Positions 1 through 5,938 of a stretch of DNA of 5,938 nt are shown in pieces. The stretch spans positions 1,860,575-1,866,512 of the forward strand of contig LATQ01000001.1 in assembly GCA_001017865.1 (NCBI GenBank), given 5' to 3'. How positions within the stretch are numbered: the first letter of the stretch is position 1; each line of letters opens with the position of its first letter. The notes below the pieces were generated by a model. The model made no database searches. It saw only the letters and a list, made by a program, of their open reading frames with translations, and was not told the origin of the DNA. Position numbers and translations under genes: made by a program. Origin of the DNA: Rhodococcus sp. IITR03 (GTDB taxonomy: Bacteria > Actinomycetota > Actinomycetes > Mycobacteriales > Mycobacteriaceae).

Positions 1-1
1 A

Positions 2-345
2 GCTCTCGAACGGGTGGGTCCATGGGTGACGGGGGAGAGCGACGAGAAGCGCCGTCGCCCCGATCTCGCCGCCGCCGTCCGGCTCAGTGCCCGCACCCTC
101 GAACAGATCGCGCCGGGATCGAGCGTGGAGGTGCGGGTGCCGCCGTTCGTGGCCGTCCAGTGCATCGAGGGCCTCGCCACACGCGAGGGACACCGCCCAA
201 CGTCGTCGAGACCGATCCGCGGACGTGGCTGCGTCTGGTGGTCGGCAGCATCGATTTCGACGGGGCCGTGGACTCGGGTGCGGTGGAGGCATCGGGTGGG
301 CGCGCAGCGGAGATCGGACGGCTGCTCCCGATCGCCCGACTCTGA
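2..345 (+). CDS. Sterol-carrier-like (SCP_3-type) protein, 3' part, one frameshift
   Basis: This is the C-terminal part (about 114 residues) of a small conserved actinobacterial protein found just upstream of purF, the counterpart of M. tuberculosis Rv0807. The family is annotated as a bacterial sterol-carrier ortholog; its ligand and role are unknown to me. The window edge cuts off the N-terminus. The reading frame beginning at base 2 gives LAAAVRLSARTLEQIAPG and then VEVRVPPFVAVQCIEG. The family's GPRHTRGTPPNVVETDPRTW continues in the frame that ends at the TGA at 343-345. The two join if one G is added to the GGG run at 169-171, so a base is missing there. A GTG at 14 could be mistaken for the start, but conserved-looking sequence (ALER) precedes it. 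Identification rests on recalled family sequence. The gene probably shares direction and perhaps transcription with purF, 98 bases downstream. Confidence 0.75.
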   Translation, partial: SRTGGSMGDGGERREAPSPRSRRRRPAQCPHPRTDRAGIERGGAGAAVRGRPVHRGPRHTRGTPPNVVETDPRTWLRLVVGSIDFDGAVDSGAVEASGGRAAEIGRLLPIARL

Positions 346-398
346 CGTTTGCCGGGGTCCACACCGGGCGTCCGGGAGGGAGCACCCCGCGCTGGCCG

Positions 399-404
399 TA
401 GAAT
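399..404 (+). promoter_or_regulatory. Candidate -10 element (TAGAAT) for purF
   Basis: TAGAAT fits the actinobacterial housekeeping sigma consensus TANNNT and sits 40 bases before the purF GTG, inside the 98-base gap. A start of transcription near 410-412 would give a leader of about 30 bases that includes the AGGGA ribosome site. No clear TTGACA-like -35 lies 16-19 bases upstream; this is common in actinobacteria but leaves the call weak. Confidence 0.4.
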
Positions 405-430
405 GGGGGGAGCCCCGCTTGTCCAGCCTC

Positions 431-435
431 AGGGA
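431..435 (+). promoter_or_regulatory. Ribosome binding site of purF
   Basis: AGGGA lies 8 bases before the GTG at 444. It supports that GTG as the true start and therefore a short propeptide of 26 residues before the catalytic cysteine. Confidence 0.55.
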
Positions 436-443
436 GCACGTCC

Positions 444-2026
444 GTGACCAGTGCCGATCTGTCGGTCCACACACGTAATCTTCTCGCCTCCACCGAACCC
501 GAGAACGAACCCCGCGAAGAGTGCGGAGTGTTCGGAGTGTGGGCTCCCGGTGAGGACGTGTCGAAGCTCACGTATTACGGTCTCTATGCGCTGCAGCACC
601 GCGGACAGGAAGCTGCGGGCATCGCCGTGGCCGACGGTTCGCAGGTGCTCGTGTTCAAGGATCTCGGTCTCGTCAGCCAGGTCTTCGACGAGCAGACGCT
701 CGCCGCGATGACCGGCCACATCGCGATCGGCCACTGCCGCTACTCCACCACCGGGTCCACGACCTGGGAGAACGCGCAGCCGATCTTCCGCACCACCGCC
801 GCCGGCTCGGGCGTCGCGCTCGGCCACAACGGCAACCTCGTCAACACCGCCGAACTCGCCGAACGCGGACGCCGTCTCGGTGTGCTCGATCCCACGCGTC
901 CCGGTGCGGCGAACTCCGACTCCGACACCGTCGGTGCGCTGCTCGCCCACGGCGCGAAGAACAGCACGATCGAAGAGGCCGCGATGGAGCTGCTCCCGCA
1001 GCTGCGCGGCGCGTTCTGCCTGACCTTCATGGACGAGCACACCCTCTACGCGGCCCGCGACCCGTGGGGCATCCGCCCGCTGTGCCTCGGACGCCTCGAC
1101 CGCGGCTGGGTCGTCGCCAGCGAGACCGCCGCCGCCCTCGACATCGTCGGTGCCTCCTTCGTCCGCGACATCGAGCCCGGCGAGCTGCTCGCGATCGACG
1201 CGGACGGTGTGCGCTCGTCGCGCTTCGCGAACCCCGAGCCCAAGGGCTGCGTGTTCGAGTACGTCTACCTCGCGCGTCCCGACTCGACCATCGCCGGTCG
1301 CTCCGTGCACGCGACCCGCGTGGAGATCGGCCGCCGGCTCGCGAAGGAACACCCGATCGACGCCGATCTGGTCATCGGTGCCGAGTCGGGCACCCCCGCC
1401 GCCGTCGGTTACGCACAGGGCTCCGGCCTGCCCTACGGCCAGGGACTGATGAAGAACGCCTACGTCGGCCGCACCTTCATCCAGCCCAGCCAGACCATCC
1501 GCCAGCTCGGTATCCGGCTCAAGCTCAACCCGCTGCGCGAGGTGATCCGCGGCAAGCGCCTCGTCGTCGTCGACGACTCGATCGTGCGCGGCAACACCCA
1601 GCGCGCCCTGATCCGCATGCTGCGCGAGGCCGGCGCCCTCGAGATCCACGTGCGCATCGCCTCGCCGCCGGTCAAGTGGCCTGCTTCTACGGCATCGACT
1701 TCGCGTCGCCGGCCGAGTTGATCGCCAACGGCGCGGGCACCCGCGACACCGTCGAGGAGGGGCACGACTACGACGAGATGGTCGAGATGGTGCGCCGGTC
1801 GATCGGCGCCGACTCGCTCGGCTACATCTCGATCGACGGCATGATCGGCGCCACCGAGCAGCCCGCATCCCGTTTGTGCGCTGCATGTTTCGACGGCCAC
1901 TACCCGATCGCGCTCCCCAGCGAACATCAGGCGGGCAAGGACGTCCTCAACGGCGTCGTCGACACCGATTCGGCCACCCCGACCGTGTTGGACAACGACA
2001 ACGCGGACGTTCTCAGTCGGCCGTAG
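444..2026 (+). CDS. purF: Amidophosphoribosyltransferase (PurF), Fe-S class, one frameshift
   Basis: PurF transfers ammonia from glutamine to PRPP, giving 5-phosphoribosylamine, the first committed step of purine synthesis in the cytosol. The N-terminal glutaminase domain shows a propeptide ending PREE before the nucleophile Cys27 (CGVFGVW), then Arg99 in HCRYSTTGS and the GHNGN loop at 127-131. The phosphoribosyltransferase half has the PRPP loop [12 protein letters not shown] at about 374-385. Four cysteines (269, 414, 479, 482; the last two as CAAC) match the Fe-S ligands of the Bacillus subtilis enzyme, so this is the Fe-S class. The frame breaks at 1680-1681, where TGGCCTGC lacks one C. 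With it restored the protein reads VKWPCFYGID and is 527 residues long, as I recall for the M. tuberculosis protein. The GTG start is backed by AGGGA at 431-435. purM follows after 136 bases. Confidence 0.95.
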
Positions 2027-2162
2027 AAGCTGGTCGGGTACCGTAAGTGCCGCGGTCGGCACGGTTCGGCGTGCGTTTCGCATGCCCGGACGCAGGTGTG
2101 CCTGCCCGCATGTAGCCAGATTTTCACGACAAGACACAACTCGAGGCTGGAGCCGACAACTC
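2027..2162 (+). other. purF-purM spacer with small hairpin and purM ribosome site
   Basis: This 136-base gap holds a short perfect hairpin at 2047-2062 (GTGCCG, loop CGGT, CGGCAC) with no T tract after it. It is too weak to call a terminator. GAGGCTGGAG at 2143-2152 is the likely ribosome site of purM, about 10 bases before its ATG. I could not pick a convincing promoter, so co-transcription with purF is possible but unproven. Confidence 0.4.
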
Positions 2163-3233
<1,071 letters not shown>

Positions 3234-3264
3234 CGGGCGTGCGTCGCCCGACGCGAACACGACG

Positions 3265-3304
3265 AAAGGCCGGTTCCCCCAGGATGAATGGGGGACCGGC
3301 CTTT
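3265..3304. terminator. Hairpin terminator after purM, symmetrical
   Basis: The arm AAAGGCCGGTTCCCCC (3265-3280) pairs with GGGGGACCGGCCTTT (3290-3304) around a 9-base loop. This gives 15 pairs with a single T bulge. It begins 31 bases after the purM stop. Both outer ends are A/T (AAA...TTT), so it could end transcripts from either side, which suits the convergent genes flanking it. There is no long T tract; GC-rich hairpins lacking one are usual in actinobacteria. Confidence 0.8.
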
Positions 3305-3352
3305 CGGCTCACTGCCGTGTTGTGAACTCGGAAGTCACAGACTCGAAGGCTA

Positions 3353-3375
3353 CGGACGGTGCCGAGCGCCGTCCG
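3353..3375. repeat. Middle intergenic hairpin
   Basis: CGGACGG (3353-3359) and CCGTCCG (3369-3375) are perfect complements around TGCCGAGCG. The loop itself can pair further (GC with GC, plus a T-G pair), for up to about 10 pairs. No T tract follows on either strand. It lies between the two stronger hairpins and may be a backup terminator or a transcript-end stabiliser. Confidence 0.45.
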
Positions 3376-3402
3376 GCCTCGCGTCGAACGCCGACCACAC
3401 CA

Positions 3403-3444
3403 CCGACGGAGGGGGAGCCGAAAGTCGGCCTCCCCCTCCGTCGG
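3403..3444 (-). terminator. Strong hairpin terminator of the DUF3073 gene
   Basis: CCGACGGAGGGGGAG (3403-3417) pairs perfectly over 15 bases with CTCCCCCTCCGTCGG (3430-3444). The inside adds CCGA with TCGG, leaving a three-base loop and one bulged C at 3429. It begins 14 bases past the DUF3073 stop on the minus strand, as expected of an intrinsic terminator. No T tract follows, so it would be the hairpin-only type. Confidence 0.75.
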
Positions 3445-3458
3445 AGAGTGATATCAGG

Positions 3459-3650
3459 TCAGCGACGCCAGTCGTCGTCGTAGTCGTCGTCCCAACCGGA
3501 ACGTTGCTCGGCGAAGACTTCGTCCCGCTGCGAGTTGGTTGCTCCGCCAGACAGCTCTCGCTGGAGGCTCTCGAAGTCGGTGGACGGCGAGCTGTACTTG
3601 AGTTGCCGTGCAACCTTGGTCTGCTTTGCCTTAGCCCGGCCGCGGCCCAT
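3459..3650 (-). CDS. DUF3073 small charged protein
   Basis: This 63-residue protein belongs to the actinobacterial DUF3073 family (M. tuberculosis Rv0810c is the counterpart); function unknown. It is sharply two-ended. The N-terminus MGRGRAKAKQTKVARQLKY is strongly basic, the middle is polar (SSPSTDFESLQRELSGG), and the C-terminus is acidic with aromatic residues (GWDDDYDDDW) before a final RR. There is no signal peptide, membrane segment or cysteine. The frame stays open upstream to 3764, but the ATG at 3648-3650 is preferred: GAGGGGG lies 6 bases before it and family members start MGRGRAKAK. It is the only gene here free of frameshifts. The next gene upstream ends 194 bases away, so it probably has its own promoter. 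The basic head suggests nucleic-acid or ribosome contact; that is inference only. Confidence 0.9.
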   Translation of the reverse strand: MGRGRAKAKQTKVARQLKYSSPSTDFESLQRELSGGATNSQRDEVFAEQRSGWDDDYDDDWRR

Positions 3651-3656
3651 GGCCAA

Positions 3657-3663
3657 CCCCCTC
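3657..3663 (-). promoter_or_regulatory. Ribosome binding site of the DUF3073 gene
   Basis: On the minus strand this reads GAGGGGG, six bases before the ATG at 3650. It decides the start, because the same frame remains open for another 114 bases upstream. Confidence 0.7.
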
Positions 3664-3729
3664 GCGCTTTGACGGGGCGGCCTGGGGAAAAGTGGCGGCC
3701 CCGGTGTGTTGAGTATTTTCCTGACGCCC

Positions 3730-3735
3730 ACTTTA
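3730..3735 (-). promoter_or_regulatory. Candidate -10 element for the DUF3073 gene
   Basis: The minus strand reads TAAAGT here, fitting TANNNT, about 80 bases before the DUF3073 ATG. No recognisable -35 lies at the normal distance. The 194-base gap upstream makes a private promoter likely, but this exact site is a weak guess. Confidence 0.3.
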
Positions 3736-3783
3736 GCGTGGAAACTTCGGTTGCGCCTCCACACACCCGGCTGGGCCGGTGTC

Positions 3784-3800
3784 CGTTACGCCTCATAACG
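3784..3800. repeat. Inverted repeat CGTTA-N7-TAACG
   Basis: CGTTA (3784-3788) and TAACG (3796-3800) form a perfect 5-base inverted repeat around CGCCTCA. It sits in the spacer between the asparaginase stop (3845) and the DUF3073 start, about 50 bases upstream of the candidate -10. It is relatively AT-rich for this genome. It could be an operator for a dimeric regulator or chance; no regulator family is recognised. Confidence 0.3.
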
Positions 3801-3844
3801 ACCCGACCTGCATGAATGCTGTTGAAATGTGATAAAGATGCCCT

Positions 3845-4821
3845 TCAGAACACCCCCGGGACGGCCCGGACGGTGCCGACTCGCACGCCACCACCGAACA
3901 CCGGCGCCGACGAGAGCACCGCCAGCCGTTCGGAATCGAAGGTCGCGGCGTTCGCGGCGGCACCGCCCCGGGGCGATGAGAGCAGGGCCGCGGTGAGCGG
4001 GAGGCGTGCCCGCTCGTGCCGTCGTCGATCTTGAAGCGAAGGACGTGCCGTCCGGCAGCGCACCGGCGTCGGATCCCGTCGCGCCCGCCTTGCACAGCAG
4101 CCCGCCCACCGCGCGCATGAGCTTCAGGTCGTCCTTGCCGGTGCCGGAGATCAGGAACGGATGTTCGCGCACCGCGTCGGCCACGGCGCGCTCGGGCGTG
4201 CCGGTCTCCGCCGTCGCGAGCCGCGAGTAGGCGCGGGCGAGGTTGAACAGGGGGACGGGCACGATCGGCAGACCGCAGCCGTCGATGCGAGATCGGTGTC
4301 CTCGATGTCGCCGGTCAGTTCGAGGATCGTCTCGGTCACCAGCTGCTGCAGCGGTGACCCGCGTCGGTGTAGCCGTCGGTGTCCCAGCCGTTCGCCGCGC
4401 ACGCCGCGAGCATCGCCGCGTGCTTGCCCGAGCAGTTCATGTAGATCGACCGCGGCGTGCGTCCGGCGGCGAGCACCTCGGCGCGGGCGAGTTCGTTGCC
4501 GGGCAGATCCGTCGGGCAGCGGAGATCCTTCTCGGTGAAACCGGCGCCGGACAGGACGCGCTCGACGGCCTCCACGTGGTCGGCCTCACCTTCGTGCGAG
4601 GCCGTGGCGATCGCGAGGTCCGCGGAGTCGCGTGGGACGAAGCCGGCGCGCAGCAGCGCGACCGCCTGCATCGGCTTGTTCGACGACCGCGGGTAGATCG
4701 GCGTGTGCACCTCGCCGAGCGAGACGATGACCTCGCCGTCCGGGTCGAGGACGATCAGCGACCCGCGGTGGACGCACTCCCGGAAGCCCGAGCGCACCAC
4801 CTCGACCAGTTCGACGCTCAA
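3845..4821 (-). CDS. Asparaginase II-family protein, at least four frameshifts
   Basis: This is a member of the asparaginase II family, typified by the Rhizobium etli inducible enzyme, which hydrolyses L-asparagine to aspartate and ammonia. It is unrelated in fold to the E. coli type. Key residues are present: the Ser-Lys pair in RSSNK (Ser46, Lys49), Ser75 in ATASHEGE, Cys130 and Lys133 in NCSGKH, and Cys183 in GCGLP. Later lysines in CKAGA (245) and FKIDDG (265) are candidates for the second Ser-Lys pair. Single bases are missing at about 4353 (restoring AGHPLQQ), 4288 (DLGIDGCG), 4036 (SFAFKIDDG) and 4018 (DDGHERARLP). Restored length is 326 residues, ending VRAVPGVF. The TTG start at 4821 overlaps the MOSC stop in TTGA and has AAGGGAGAG just upstream. 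Substrate is inferred from family only; some members may act on other amides. Confidence 0.87.
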
Positions 4822-5504
4822 CGGCTCTCTCCCTTCCGTGCCCGTCCTACGAGACGGTGGGCCTTGTCGGCGACGCTGGGAGCGATGTCGGCCTGCTGCT
4901 CGAGCATCGCGGCGACCCGCTCGTGGCCCTGTCCGGTGAACAGATCGCGCACCGTGGCCCCGTGGAGGGGACGTGCTCGACGACGATGCGTCGCCGGCGG
5001 CCACCGGTCCCTCGGAGATCACCTTCAGGTACGCGCCGCAGTCGCCGCGGGCGACGAACCGGGTGGCCCAGTCGTCCTCCTCCGAACGGATCGCGAAGGT
5101 GCGGCACGGGGTGCGAGGGCCGGTCACCTCGAGGAGCAGACCACCGTCGCCGACGCGCCACCGCTCGCCGATGACGGCGTCGGTGGGGGAGAACCCGGCG
5201 ACGTGAAGGTTCTCGCCGAACCAGCCGATGGGCAGCTCCCGGTCGAGTTCGGAGCCCCAGCGGCGCGACTCGTCCTGCGAGAAGGCGTAGACGGCCTTGA
5301 AGACGCCACCGTGGTTGGCGGTGTCGCACTGGCGGTCGCCGGTCAGGCCGAGTTCGCCGACGTGCACCGGCCGTCGACGGGACGCTTGTCGATCGCGGTG
5401 ACGGGATTACGCCGCAGTCCGGTCTCGTGCAGCATGTGCACGACGCAGACCGCTGCGACGGTCCCCGAGGTCGCCGGCCGTGTGCCGGCCGTCTCGGCGG
5501 TCAC
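4818..5504 (-). CDS. MOSC domain-containing protein (YiiM-like), three frameshifts
   Basis: This is a MOSC-domain protein. The domain occurs at the C-terminus of molybdenum cofactor sulfurases and in stand-alone proteins such as YiiM that act on molybdopterin-linked N-hydroxylated substrates; the reaction of this one is unknown. Visible landmarks are TAIDKRPVDG (36-45), LTGDRQCDTANHGG (54-67), AVYAF, WFGENL (95-100), IGERWRVGD and the conserved cysteine Cys134 in PRTPCRTF. Bases are missing at 5369-5370 (restoring VDGPVHVGELG), near 4988 (GDAIVVEHVP) and at 4964-4965 (VPSHGATVRDLF). Restored, it has 229 residues. I chose the GTG at 5504 because it overlaps the ygfZ stop in GTGA. An internal ATG at codon 24 (VVHM) would cut into conserved-looking AAVCVVH, so it is less likely. 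No clear ribosome site precedes the GTG, consistent with coupling to ygfZ. Confidence 0.87.
4827..4835 (-). promoter_or_regulatory. Ribosome binding site of the asparaginase gene
   Basis: AAGGGAGAG on the minus strand lies 5 bases before the TTG at 4821, within the last codons of the MOSC gene. It supports the unusual TTG start and implies reinitiation by ribosomes finishing the MOSC gene. Confidence 0.65.
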
Positions 5505-5938
5505 CGGCCACGCAATCGGTCGACCGCCGCCCTTCCTGCCTGGATGCCGTCGTCGGGAGGGATGGAGTCGGGGTCGATGGACGCCGCGCACGGTCCTGCG
5601 ACGAGGGCCGTGTCGGGCGTGATGGTGCGCTTGACGAGCGCGAGCGCGATCGGTCCGAGCTCGTGATGGTCGACGATCGTGCCGATGCGCCCGACCGCGC
5701 GACCTCCGGCGGTGATGTCGTCGCCCGTCTCGGGTCGTCCGTCGGCCGAGCCGTCGAGATGGAGCAGGACGAGATGTCGCGGGGGCTTGCCGAGGTTGTG
5801 GACCCGCGCGACGGTCTCCTGGCCGCGGTAGCAGCCTTGTCGAGGTGGACGGCGCCGTACTGCTCGGGTCCGCCGATCCAGCGGGCCTCGTGGGGGATGG
5901 TGCGCTCGTCGTGTCGACACCGATGCGGGGACGGGACG
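5501..5938 (-). CDS. ygfZ: Folate-binding YgfZ-family protein, 3' part, two frameshifts
   Basis: This is the C-terminal part (about 145 residues) of a YgfZ/GcvT-like protein; the N-terminal folate-binding part lies beyond the window. E. coli YgfZ binds tetrahydrofolate and supports assembly or repair of Fe-S enzymes such as MiaB. The family signature KGCYRGQE, with its conserved cysteine, is rebuilt when one base is restored at 5835-5836. RPRIGVDT and DERTIPHEARWIGG upstream join when one is restored near 5911. Downstream segments ARVHNLGKPPR, GRIGTIVDHHELGPIALALV and SIDPDSIPPDDGIQAGRAAV read cleanly to the TGA at 5503-5501. The M. tuberculosis counterpart is, from memory, Rv0811c, next to the DUF3073 gene. 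Here MOSC and asparaginase genes lie between them. It is the first visible gene of the minus-strand transcript, and its stop overlaps the MOSC start. Confidence 0.88.
   Translation of the reverse strand, partial: RPVPASVSTRRAHHPPRGPLDRRTRAVRRRPPRQGCYRGQETVARVHNLGKPPRHLVLLHLDGSADGRPETGDDITAGGRAVGRIGTIVDHHELGPIALALVKRTITPDTALVAGPCAASIDPDSIPPDDGIQAGRAAVDRLRGR

Noticed and set aside
429..1886. Long open frame (485 codons) on the minus strand across purF
   Set aside because: It is antisense to a certain purF gene, has no family resemblance, and is the usual open shadow produced by GC-rich third positions.
1064..2026. Apparent second plus-strand gene overlapping the end of purF
   Set aside because: Only the part after about 1682 is real, as the continuation of PurF after a lost C. 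The Arg-rich earlier part is an out-of-frame shadow.
3470..3492. GTC/TCG triplet repeat as a possible microsatellite
   Set aside because: It is simply the codons of the acidic WDDDYDDDW tail of DUF3073.
3288..3815. Plus-strand open frame of 175 codons over the DUF3073 region
   Set aside because: It runs through two hairpins and antisense to DUF3073, has a Val run from the Asp codons of that gene, and has no homolog I recognise.
4818..5367. A MOSC-asparaginase fusion protein, suggested by one open frame running through both
   Set aside because: The run-through exists only because two lost bases shift the end of the MOSC gene. Restoring them recreates its stop, which overlaps the asparaginase TTG.
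4243..5622. Long plus-strand open frame (459 codons) across the asparaginase and MOSC genes
   Set aside because: Its product is rich in Arg and Ala with no recognisable domain, and the opposite strand encodes conserved motifs throughout.

Overview
The window is high-GC DNA that I place in a mycolic-acid actinobacterium, most likely Rhodococcus or a close relative. The GC-rich third positions, the GTG and TTG starts, and the protein sequences recalled from that group support this. The gene order (SCP-like protein, purF, purM, then DUF3073 and ygfZ on the other strand) also matches the purF-purM neighbourhood known from Rhodococcus and Mycobacterium. No database search was run.

Layout. The plus strand carries the 3' part of a small sterol-carrier-like (SCP_3-type) gene (2-345), purF (444-2026) and purM (2163-3233). 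An intergenic stretch with three hairpins (3265-3444) separates these from a convergent minus-strand block. Read in its own direction, that block is the 3' part of ygfZ (5938-5501), a MOSC-domain gene (5504-4818), an asparaginase II-family gene (4821-3845), a 194-base spacer and a 63-residue DUF3073 gene (3650-3459). ygfZ/MOSC and MOSC/asparaginase each overlap by four bases (GTGA and TTGA), so these three are almost certainly one translationally coupled transcript. No gene-free stretch exceeds 225 bases. I see no RNA gene, mobile element or CRISPR array.

Function. PurF makes the first committed intermediate of de novo purine synthesis, and PurM closes the imidazole ring later in the same pathway. 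YgfZ is a folate-dependent factor for Fe-S enzymes. PurF here keeps the four cysteines of the Fe-S-containing class, but a functional link between the two is only inference. The MOSC protein and asparaginase have no proven role with the others.

The dominant anomaly is technical. Every gene except DUF3073 is broken by single-base losses, at least 14 in total. Nearly all are one G or C missing from a short G or C run, and restoring each base rebuilds full-length, stop-free proteins of normal family length (PurF 527, PurM 357, asparaginase 326, MOSC 229 residues). This looks like uncorrected sequencing or assembly error, not gene decay or programmed frameshifting. I did not find convincing evidence of a new biological system; the least understood element is the DUF3073 protein with its surrounding non-coding DNA.
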